64,000 nucleotides of DNA from VRUE01 sp963703335 (GTDB taxonomy: Bacteria > Actinomycetota > Thermoleophilia > Solirubrobacterales > 70-9), in contig OY969812.1 of NCBI GenBank assembly GCA_963703335.1, positions 2,728,001 to 2,792,000 of the forward strand. The letters are read 5' to 3'. The translations under genes and the position numbers were made by a program. The notes under the pieces are model-generated. The model worked only from the letters and a program-made list of their open reading frames with translations, was not told the origin of the DNA and did no database searches. Shown one piece after another: positions 17,712 through 24,818 of this stretch (the first letter of the stretch is position 1; each line of letters opens with the position of its first letter).

Positions 17712-18398
17712 ATGTACATCATCGTCGTCGGAGCGGGGAAGGTGGGCTGGAATCTCGCCCGCGAGCTGCTCGAAAAGGAGCACGAGGTGACGGTGATCGA
17801 GAGCAACCGGCGCCGCTACCTGACCGTCGAGCAGGAGCTCGAGCACAGCGTCTCCTACGGCGACGCCTCCGAGCTCTGGGTGCTGGAGCGGGCCGGGATC
17901 CAGCGCGCCGACATGGTGATCGCGGTCACCGGCGATGACGAGGACAACATGCTGATCTGCCAGGTCGCCCGCGAGAAGTACGAAGTCGAGCGGATCATCG
18001 CCCGCGTCAACAACCCACGCAACAAGCCGCACTTCGACCTGCTCGGCATCAAGCCCTCGGTCTCTGCCACCGACCTGATCCTGCGCCTGCTCGAGCACGA
18101 GGTGCCCGAGTACGGCCTCGTCCACCTGCTCGACCTACAGGAGGAGCAGCTGGAGATCATTGAGATGTTGCTTGGTAAGGATTCCGGGGTAACCGGCAGG
18201 CGTGTTGGTGACCTGGAAATGCCAGAAGGCAGCCTCTTGATTTCGGTGCTGCGCGACGGCAAGGGCTTCGTCCCCGGTCCCGACACCGTGCTCGAGGTCG
18301 GCGACGAGGTGCTGGCGGTGCTCGACCCCGGCCACGAGGAGCAGCTGAAGGAAATGTTCGGCCCTTCCGGCGGCAATGGCGCCGGCAGCAGTGGCTGA
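17712..18398 (+). CDS. ceoC: TrkA-N/RCK_C potassium regulator (CeoC-like)
   Basis: 228 residues. The N-terminal TrkA-N domain has the NAD loop VVGAGKVGWNLARELL, the ribose-binding acid in VIESNRRR, and DMVIAVTGDDEDNMLICQVA. The C-terminal RCK_C-like domain starts near residue 140 and includes GRRVGDLEMPEGSLLISVLR and LEVGDEVLAVLDPG, the usual ligand-sensing fold. Together with the upstream single-domain protein it would form a gating complex for the adjacent transporters. GGGGGAGACGG before ATG 17712 serves as ribosome-binding site. Its end overlaps the oxidoreductase start by 23 bp. Confidence 0.85.
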   Translation: MYIIVVGAGKVGWNLARELLEKEHEVTVIESNRRRYLTVEQELEHSVSYGDASELWVLERAGIQRADMVIAVTGDDEDNMLICQVAREKYEVERIIARVNNPRNKPHFDLLGIKPSVSATDLILRLLEHEVPEYGLVHLLDLQEEQLEIIEMLLGKDSGVTGRRVGDLEMPEGSLLISVLRDGKGFVPGPDTVLEVGDEVLAVLDPGHEEQLKEMFGPSGGNGAGSSG

Positions 18399-19563
18399 CC
18401 GAGAAGCGGACTTCCTGCTCATCGGCGGCGGCCTCGCCTCCGCCAACTGCGCGACCGAGCTGCGCAAGCGCGGGGCGGAGGGCTCGGTGCTGCTCGTCGG
18501 CCGCGAGCCCGAGCCGCCCTACGAACGCCCGCCGCTCTCCAAGGAGTACTTGCGCGGCGAGGCCGAGCGCGCCGACGCCTACGTCAACCCGCCCTCTTGG
18601 TATGAAGAGAACGACGTCGAGCTGCTCAGCGCCACCAACGTGATGTCACTCGACCCCGACGCGCGCACGGCGAAGCTGCAGGGAGGCGACGAGGTCCGCT
18701 TCGGCAAGGCCCTGATCGCCACCGGCGCGATGGTCAACATCCTCCGCGTCGAGGGCGCCGAGAACGAGGGGATCCACTACCTGCGCGCCTTCGGCAACTC
18801 CGACGCGATCCGCACCGACGCCGAAGCAGCCGAGCACGTCGTCCTGATCGGCGGCAGCTATATCGGCGCCGAGGTCGCGGCCTCGCTGACCGCGCGCGGC
18901 ACCAAGTGCACGATCGTGACTATGGAGGACGTGGCGCTTTCCCGCACCTTCGGTGAGGACGCCGGCCGCTGGTTCCACCAGCTGCTCGAGTCCAAGGGCG
19001 TGACCATCCATGGCGGCGAGGAGCTCGAGGCCTACGAGGGCGACGGCCGCGTCAAAGGCGTCATCACCAAGAGCGGCCTGGCGATCGAGTGCGACGCGGT
19101 CGTCGTCGGTGCCGGCGTCCGTCCCGACGCGATGCTCGCCCAGCGCGCCGGCCTCGAGGTCGACGACGGGATCGTCTGCGACGCGAAGCTGCAGAGCTCT
19201 GCCGAGGGCATCTACGCCGCCGGCGACTGCTGCTCCTACGACAGTGTCATCCATGGCCGCCGCCTCCGCGTCGAGCACTGGGACGTGGCGATGCAGCAGG
19301 GCATGCACGCCGCCCGCAACATGCTCGGCGACGCCGCCGACTACGAGGTCGTGCCCTACTTCTTCAGCGACCTCGCCGACTGGGCCGGCCTCGAGTACGT
19401 CGGCCCGGCTTCCGACTGGGACGAGGAGATTCTGGCGCGGAGACCGCGACAGCGGCGAGTTCTCCGTCTGGTACTTGAAGGACGACCGCGTGGCCGGCGC
19501 CCTCAGCGTCGAGCGCTCCGAAGACCTCGCCGAAGCCCGCCGCCTGCTCGCCGACGGTGTTGA
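18376..19563 (+). CDS. FAD-dependent ferredoxin/rubredoxin-reductase-like enzyme, frameshifted near the C-terminus
   Basis: Pyridine-nucleotide oxidoreductase that would pass electrons from NAD(P)H through FAD to a small iron-sulfur protein. Visible parts: FAD loop FLLIGGGLASANCATEL, the motif PYERPPLSKEYL, NAD(P) loop VVLIGGSYIGAEVAASL, and the second FAD motif GIYAAGDCC followed by VEHWDVAMQQG. After about residue 350 the frame turns into an arginine-rich nonsense tail. The expected C-terminus (GEFSVWYLKD and on) continues in another frame to the stop at 19624. One extra T in GAGATTCTGG at about 19429-19432 explains it. GTG 18391 is an alternative start. It is either a sequencing error or a fresh pseudogene. 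Confidence 0.8.
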   Translation: MAPAAVADREADFLLIGGGLASANCATELRKRGAEGSVLLVGREPEPPYERPPLSKEYLRGEAERADAYVNPPSWYEENDVELLSATNVMSLDPDARTAKLQGGDEVRFGKALIATGAMVNILRVEGAENEGIHYLRAFGNSDAIRTDAEAAEHVVLIGGSYIGAEVAASLTARGTKCTIVTMEDVALSRTFGEDAGRWFHQLLESKGVTIHGGEELEAYEGDGRVKGVITKSGLAIECDAVVVGAGVRPDAMLAQRAGLEVDDGIVCDAKLQSSAEGIYAAGDCCSYDSVIHGRRLRVEHWDVAMQQGMHAARNMLGDAADYEVVPYFFSDLADWAGLEYVGPASDWDEEILARRPRQRRVLRLVLEGRPRGRRPQRRALRRPRRSPPPARRRC

Positions 19564-19624
19564 TGTCTCCGGCGCCAAGGATCAGATCGCCGACGCCGAC
19601 TCGAACCTGACGTCGATATCCTGA
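19433..19624 (+). pseudogene. out-of-frame C-terminal part of the FAD oxidoreductase
   Basis: Read one frame away from the upstream gene, this stretch encodes RGDRDSGEFSVWYLKDDRV and a helical tail ending at the TGA at 19622-19624. That is the normal ending of ferredoxin-reductase-like enzymes, so it belongs to the gene starting at 18376. Confidence 0.75.
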
Positions 19625-19636
19625 AGCAGCTTCCTT

Positions 19637-19707
19637 TGCGGCCTGGTGTAATGGCAGCACGCCTCGCTCTGGACGAGGTAGTCGGGGTTCGAGTCCCTGG
19701 GCCGCAG
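19637..19707 (+). tRNA. tRNA-Gln (CUG)
   Basis: The acceptor stem TGCGGCC pairs with GGCCGCA, leaving discriminator G. The D arm GTG..CAC is normal; the anticodon stem CCTCG/CGAGG holds the loop CTCTGGA with anticodon CTG; the T arm CGGGG TTCGAGT CCCTG closes with one G-T pair. The U1-A72 pair and G73 are typical of glutamine tRNAs. CCA is not encoded. It starts 13 bp after the frameshifted oxidoreductase. Confidence 0.93.
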
Positions 19708-19757
19708 CTGAAATCCCTGCAAGTGCGTCTAATTGCTTTGCTAGGTTCGCTCCACTC

Positions 19758-20471
19758 GTGAGTGCTCGCCAGACATGGATGCTTGTGGTGCCGGTGGCCG
19801 CGTTGCTGCTCGCTGGCTGCGGCGGTGGCGGCGATGACGAAACGACCGAATCCACGGCCGTGACGACCGCAGCCCCCGCCGCCTTGACCAAGGATGAGGT
19901 GCTTGAACAGGGCGACGCTATTTGTGCCGAGGTGAACGCTGCGGTTGGCACGGTGGGCGCAAGCAGCGCCGAAACCGGCAGCCCCGCTGGCCAGGCTGCG
20001 GACCTCTACAGCGGAATGGTCGAGAGCCTGAAGAGTCTTGGCACGCCAGAGGAAACCGATGGCTACGCCGAATTCTCCGCTGCGGCTGATGAACTGGCCA
20101 CGGCTGAGGACGAAGTAAAACTTGCCTCCGAGCGTGAAGATACGGCGGCACTCGAAGCCGCCGAATCGAACGCATCCTCATCCCTCGCGTCCTTCCAGAA
20201 CGCGGCAAGCGAATACGGCTTCACGGACTGCAGCGAAGGACCGAGCGCCCCGGTGACGGCCGCGCCCGGAGCCGGTGAAGCCGAAGCTGGCGAAGAAGCC
20301 GAATCGGTCGAACCGGAAGCCGTGGAACCCGAAGCGGAAGCCGAACCGGCTCCGGAAGTCGCCCCTGAAACCGGCGGCGCCGGCGGCACAGCCGAAGGCG
20401 GCGGGACCGCCGGCGCGCCACCGGCCGCCGGCGAATCGGGCGGTAGCTCCGGCGGCATCGGCCCGGGCTAG
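19758..20471 (+). CDS. lipoprotein with acidic low-complexity tail, hypothetical
   Basis: 237 residues. The lipoprotein signal ends in LLLAGC at about residue 21 and is followed by a Gly/Asp linker. A helical domain (about 45-155) starts LTKDEVLEQGDAICAEVNAA and ends near GFTDCS, so one Cys lies at each end. The rest is a Glu/Pro/Ala tail of EPEAxxEPE type, then Gly-rich sequence. Every Glu codon in the tail is GAA. The small lipoprotein at 45394 has the same plan (TKAEFVKQASAICLAA near the start, LPDCS at the end), so these are distant paralogues. GTG start, no ribosome-binding site; TAGGTT lies 10 nt upstream. The function is unknown. Confidence 0.7.
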   Translation: MSARQTWMLVVPVAALLLAGCGGGGDDETTESTAVTTAAPAALTKDEVLEQGDAICAEVNAAVGTVGASSAETGSPAGQAADLYSGMVESLKSLGTPEETDGYAEFSAAADELATAEDEVKLASEREDTAALEAAESNASSSLASFQNAASEYGFTDCSEGPSAPVTAAPGAGEAEAGEEAESVEPEAVEPEAEAEPAPEVAPETGGAGGTAEGGGTAGAPPAAGESGGSSGGIGPG

Positions 20472-22300
20472 GCCACCGAGGACTCTTCCCAGGCGCCGTA
20501 GAGGCGCGAGTACGGGCCCCCGGCCTCGATCAATTCATCGTGCGTCCCCGCCTCGGCAATCCGCCCGCCTTCCAGCACGACGATCTTGCCGGCGCGGCGG
20601 ATTGTCGAGAGGCGGTGGGCGATCACGATCGCGGTGCGGCCGGCGAGCAGGCGCTCCAAGCCTTTCTCGATCGTTTTCTCGGTGCGTACGTCGACGTTTG
20701 AGGTCGCCTCGTCGAGGATCAGGATGCGGGGCTCGGCAAGCAGGGCGCGGGCGAAGGCGACAAGTTGGCGCTGGCCGGCCGAGAGCTGCACGCCGCGCTC
20801 CCCGACTTCGGTCTCAATGCCTTCCGGCAGGGCGGCGATGAACTCGGTTGCGCCGACGGCTGCCGCGGCGTCTTCGATCTCCTCCAGAGACGCGTCGGGC
20901 CGCCCGAAGGCGATGTTTTCCCGCACGCTTCCAGAGAAGAGGAAGCCCTCTTGCGGCACGATCCCAAGCTGGCGGCGCAGCGCTTGCTGGCGCATCCCCT
21001 TCAGGTCATGGCCGTCGACGAGCACCCGCCCCCGCTGCGGGTCATAGAAGCGCGCCACCAGCTTGGCGAAGGTCGACTTGCCGGCTCCGGTCGATCCCAC
21101 GAGCGCCAGCGTCTGCCCCGGCGGAACGTGCAGATCGACGTCCTGCATAGCCCAATCCAACTCGTCCACCTCAGCATCGTCGGTGTAGGAGAACCAGACG
21201 CCCTCCATCTCGATTTCGCCGCGCAGCGTGCCGGGATCGATCGCAGTTGGGTCATCGACCATGTCGGGGGCGGTGTCGAGCAGGTCGAAGATCTTGTCCA
21301 AGGCTGCCATCCCCTGCTGGTAGGTCGTGTAGAGCTGTGAGAGCTGCTGGATCGGTTCGAAGAAGACCTGCAGGTAGCCGACGAAGGCGATGATCGTGCC
21401 GATCTGGATCGCGCCCTCGATTGCCTGGGTGCCGCCGTAGAGCAGGATCGCCGCGGTACCGACAGAGGCGAGCAGTTCGACCCCGGGGAAGTAGGAGGCG
21501 TTGAGGAAGACCGTCCGCATGTTCGCCTCGCGGTTCGCTTCGTTCAGCTCAGTCATCGCGGCCCTGTGCCGTGGCTCCTGGCCAAAGCTGCGTACGACGC
21601 GCACACCGCTCAGCGTCTCCTGCAGGTAGCCGGTGATCGCGGCGATCCGCTCCCGGGTCGCTCGGTAGGCGCCGTGGGAGACGATCCGGAAGACGATGCT
21701 GGCGGCAGCGATCAGGGGAAAGGTGATGAAGGTGACCAGGGCCAGCTTGACGTCGAGCGCCAGCATGATCACGACCACGCCAACCAGCGTCAGCACGCTG
21801 GAGAACATCGTCACGACGCCATCGGTAACGAGCTGGTTGAGTGCCTCGATGTCGTTGGTCATGCGACTGATCAACACCCCGGGGCTGCGGCGGGTGAAGA
21901 AGCCGATCGACATCGTCTGCAGGTGGGAGAAGACCCGCTCGCGCAGGTCTTGCAGGGCGCGCGTGCCGACCCACCCGACCAAGTAGGTCTGCAGGTAGGT
22001 GGCCGCTGCGTAGAGGATGGCGACGACGACGAAGGCGGCGACGATCCAGTCAAGCGCGGCGACGTCGCCGGCGACGATGCCCGAGTCGACCGCCTTGCCG
22101 GCGAGGTAGGGAGGGGCGAGCGCGGCGCCGGTCGCCACCAGCAGCGCCATGAACATCAGCGCCACCTTGCCGCGATAGGGCCGCAGCAAGCCGATCATCC
22201 AGCGCACCTTGCGGGCACGCTGGTCCTGGCCGCGGACCAGTTGCCAGACCGCACCGAAGAGCAGCAGGATGTTGCGCAGGCGACTGCCCTCGCCCGTCAT
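20468..22300 (-). CDS. ABC exporter half-transporter, catalytically complete subunit
   Basis: 610 residues: a six-helix exporter membrane domain to about residue 340, then an ATPase domain. Walker A is GSTGAGKST, Walker B ILILDEATSNVD with the catalytic Glu, and the H-loop IAHRLST. The signature is LSAGQ rather than LSGGQ. It overlaps the upstream partner gene by 4 bp, so both are made together and should form a heterodimer. Paired with the partner's degenerate Walker B, the altered signature gives exactly one weak and one competent ATP site, as in TmrAB-type exporters. It probably exports lipids or hydrophobic compounds; the substrate cannot be read. Confidence 0.9.
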   Translation of the reverse strand: MTGEGSRLRNILLLFGAVWQLVRGQDQRARKVRWMIGLLRPYRGKVALMFMALLVATGAALAPPYLAGKAVDSGIVAGDVAALDWIVAAFVVVAILYAAATYLQTYLVGWVGTRALQDLRERVFSHLQTMSIGFFTRRSPGVLISRMTNDIEALNQLVTDGVVTMFSSVLTLVGVVVIMLALDVKLALVTFITFPLIAAASIVFRIVSHGAYRATRERIAAITGYLQETLSGVRVVRSFGQEPRHRAAMTELNEANREANMRTVFLNASYFPGVELLASVGTAAILLYGGTQAIEGAIQIGTIIAFVGYLQVFFEPIQQLSQLYTTYQQGMAALDKIFDLLDTAPDMVDDPTAIDPGTLRGEIEMEGVWFSYTDDAEVDELDWAMQDVDLHVPPGQTLALVGSTGAGKSTFAKLVARFYDPQRGRVLVDGHDLKGMRQQALRRQLGIVPQEGFLFSGSVRENIAFGRPDASLEEIEDAAAAVGATEFIAALPEGIETEVGERGVQLSAGQRQLVAFARALLAEPRILILDEATSNVDVRTEKTIEKGLERLLAGRTAIVIAHRLSTIRRAGKIVVLEGGRIAEAGTHDELIEAGGPYSRLYGAWEESSVA

Positions 22301-24114
22301 AGTCGCGCCATCTCCTCGCGCTGCTCGAGATCGCGCTGCAGGAAGACCGAGTCGGCGAGGCCGTGCTCGGCGATCTCGCGGTAGAAGCTGCAGCCTTTGA
22401 GCAACTCGGCGTGGGTGCCGCGGTCGACGATCCGGCCCCCGTCCATCACCACCACCTCATCGGCCAGCGAGACCGTCGAGAGGCGGTGGGCAATGATGAA
22501 CGTCGTGCGCCCGGCCATCGCCTCGCGCAATCCAGTCTTGATCGCTGCCTCCGTGGTTGCGTCGACCGAGGAGGTTGCGTCGTCGAGGATCAGGATCCGA
22601 GGATCGGCCAACAGCGCCCGGGCGATCGCCACTCGTTGGCGTTGCCCCCCAGAGAGGGTCAGACCGCGCTCGCCGACGACCGTGTCGTAGCCGCCCGGCA
22701 GATCCTCGATGAAGTCAGCGGCCTGAGCGCGCCGGGCGGCCGCTTCGATCTCCTCGCGGCTCGCGTCGAAACGTGGATAGGCGATGTTCTCGGCGACGCT
22801 GGCGCTGAAGAGGAAGCTCTCGTCGCCGACGAAGGCGATCTCGGAGCGCAGCGAGCCGACCTCGACCGAGCGCACGTCAGCGCCGTCGACCAGCACCGAG
22901 CCCTCGCTCGGGTCATAGAGCCGCGCGATCAGCGCGACCAGGCTGGTCTTTCCCGACCCCGACGGCCCGACCAGCGCCACAGTACGCCCGGCCGCCACCT
23001 CAAACGAGACGTCGGCCAGCGCCGAGTCCGTCTTTGGCACCCCTCCTGTGTGGTCAGAGACGGACTCGGCAGCGCGAGACCCGCCGTAGCGCAGTGTCAC
23101 GCCGCTCATCAGCACGCTGCCGCCACCGGCGGGTAGCGGCGGCGCTCCCGGTGGACTCTCGATCTGCGGTTCCCGATCGAGGATCTCGAAGAGCCGGTTG
23201 CCGGAGGCGATCGCGCGCTGCGCCATCCCCATCGCCACCCCGAGCATCCGCATCGGCCCGGCCAGGATCACCAGGTAGGTGTAGAAGGCGGTGAAGTCGC
23301 CGAGGCTGAGGTTGCCGTTGATCACCTCGCGCCCGCCGATCAGCAGCACCAGGGCGATGCCCATCTGCGGCAGCAGCCCGATCAGGGGCGAGAAGAAAGC
23401 CTGCAGCCGCGTCGAGTAAATGCTCTGGTCGAAGACCCGGGTGACGGCCCGCTGGAAGCGGTGCAGTTGGTATTCCTCCCGCGCGAAGGCCTTGACGATG
23501 CGGATCCCGGAGATGTTCTCCTCGGCCTCCGCGGTCAGCTCGGCGATCCGCTGCTGCACCTCCTGCACGGCCGGTCGCGAGACACGGTTGTAGCGCGAAG
23601 CGGTGAAGACGATCAGCGGCGCGGGGATCAGTGCGATCAGCGCCAGCACCGGGTTGATCGCGACCATCACCACTGTGACCAGCGTGATCGTCAGCAGGTT
23701 CTGGGTGATGAAGATCAGTCCGTAGCCAAGAAAGAAACGGATGGCCTGCAGGTCGACGGTCGCCCGCGACATCAGTTGCCCGGTCTGCTGGGAGTCGAAG
23801 AAGCCCAACTCGAGCCGCTGCAGGTGGGCGTAGAAGAGCTGGCGCAGGTCGAATTCGACCGCCAAGGACACCTTGCCGGCGACGAGGCGACGCACCACGG
23901 TCAGTCCGAGGCGCAGGATCCCGGCGGCGACGATCGCCAGCGCCAGTGGCAACAGGTCGGGCTGATCCCCGTCCTGAATCGCGTTGACGGCGCGGCCGAT
24001 CAGCCACGGAATCAGCACCGTCATGCCCATCGCCGCCCAGGCGAACGCGAGCGAACCCCAAAGCTGGCGGCGATACGGCCGCAAAAATCCCATCAAACGA
24101 CGGTAGGTACGCAC
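22297..24114 (-). CDS. ABC exporter half-transporter, subunit with degenerate catalytic residue
   Basis: 605 residues, the first gene of the exporter pair. The membrane domain (about 15-320) starts RLMGFLRPYRRQLWGSLAFA. The ATPase domain has Walker A GPSGSGKTS, the canonical signature LSGGQRQR, and Walker B ILILDDATSSVD, where Asp replaces the catalytic Glu; the H-loop is IAHRLST. An insert before the ATPase domain (around SRAAESVSDHTGGVPKTD) is unusual. It starts at GTG 24114, 8 nt after a TATAGT element on this strand, so the message is likely leaderless. The asymmetric sites support a heterodimeric exporter. Confidence 0.9.
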   Translation of the reverse strand: MRTYRRLMGFLRPYRRQLWGSLAFAWAAMGMTVLIPWLIGRAVNAIQDGDQPDLLPLALAIVAAGILRLGLTVVRRLVAGKVSLAVEFDLRQLFYAHLQRLELGFFDSQQTGQLMSRATVDLQAIRFFLGYGLIFITQNLLTITLVTVVMVAINPVLALIALIPAPLIVFTASRYNRVSRPAVQEVQQRIAELTAEAEENISGIRIVKAFAREEYQLHRFQRAVTRVFDQSIYSTRLQAFFSPLIGLLPQMGIALVLLIGGREVINGNLSLGDFTAFYTYLVILAGPMRMLGVAMGMAQRAIASGNRLFEILDREPQIESPPGAPPLPAGGGSVLMSGVTLRYGGSRAAESVSDHTGGVPKTDSALADVSFEVAAGRTVALVGPSGSGKTSLVALIARLYDPSEGSVLVDGADVRSVEVGSLRSEIAFVGDESFLFSASVAENIAYPRFDASREEIEAAARRAQAADFIEDLPGGYDTVVGERGLTLSGGQRQRVAIARALLADPRILILDDATSSVDATTEAAIKTGLREAMAGRTTFIIAHRLSTVSLADEVVVMDGGRIVDRGTHAELLKGCSFYREIAEHGLADSVFLQRDLEQREEMARL

Positions 24115-24128
24115 GGCACCCCACTATA
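24115..24128 (-). promoter_or_regulatory. leaderless-type -10 element of the ABC exporter operon
   Basis: On the minus strand TATAGT occupies 24128-24123, 8 nt before the GTG at 24114. It lies in the 31-bp gap after the hypothetical gene at 24146, giving the exporter its own promoter. Confidence 0.55.
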
Positions 24129-24145
24129 CAAAGTGAAGTATTGAC

Positions 24146-24781
24146 TCAGTCGAAGGCGGCGGCCTTGGCGCTGGGCACCTTGCCGTTAATGCACTTGGGG
24201 CCATGGCCGGGCTTCGGCAGAATCTGGAAGTTGGTCACGGCGTGGAACGGCGTGGTCGAGCCGTCGTTCTCGGCAAGGTTGATGACGAGGCGGTAGAAGC
24301 CGGTGGGGAGGTCGTGGTAGTAGATCTCCGGTCGGGTCGCCGGCGAGTAGCTGCCCGCGGAGCCGATCCGTTCGGCGAGCACACCATTGGGTCCGGCGTA
24401 TTCGGGGAAGTCGAAGGAGCGGCCGACGAGGCGGCCGTTGCCGAAGGGGCTGTCGATCGCCCGCTGCAGCTTGACCGGGTCAACGCAGTCCGGGACTCGG
24501 TTGAGGCCGAAGCGGATATGACCCTCGCCCAGTTGCGGTTCACCGCCAAAATGCAGCGGCGCGAGCTGGAAGTTGTGGACTTTGACCTTGACGACGACGG
24601 CGTGGCTTTTCTGGCGGGCGCCGCTGCGCGGCGAGATCACCTCGACGCTGGGTCTCCCAAGGGACTCGCCCGAGTCGGCCTGCGCCCGCGTGCTGTCCTT
24701 GCCGCCGCCCAGGGCCAGCACAACCGCCACCGTGGCGGCGGTCGCGAGGCTGACGATGAGAATCGCGGTACGGGTCCGCAT
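24146..24781 (-). CDS. membrane-anchored or secreted hypothetical protein
   Basis: 211 residues. An N-terminal hydrophobic helix (ILIVSLATAATVAVVLALGG) acts as signal anchor. The exported domain starts PSVEVISPRSGA and contains PLHFGGEPQLGEGHIRFGLN, a pattern seen in small secreted domains around His and Gly, then PTGFYRLVINLAEND. It has two Cys, in VPDCVDP and GPKCING. I do not recognise the family with certainty. It is divergent from the GH92 gene with only 37 bp between starts, so the promoters overlap. The exporter genes follow on the same strand. Confidence 0.65.
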   Translation of the reverse strand: MRTRTAILIVSLATAATVAVVLALGGGKDSTRAQADSGESLGRPSVEVISPRSGARQKSHAVVVKVKVHNFQLAPLHFGGEPQLGEGHIRFGLNRVPDCVDPVKLQRAIDSPFGNGRLVGRSFDFPEYAGPNGVLAERIGSAGSYSPATRPEIYYHDLPTGFYRLVINLAENDGSTTPFHAVTNFQILPKPGHGPKCINGKVPSAKAAAFD

Positions 24782-24818
24782 GCGTGCGCGAACCTTAAAG
24801 CGAGCCCGTCTCGACAGG

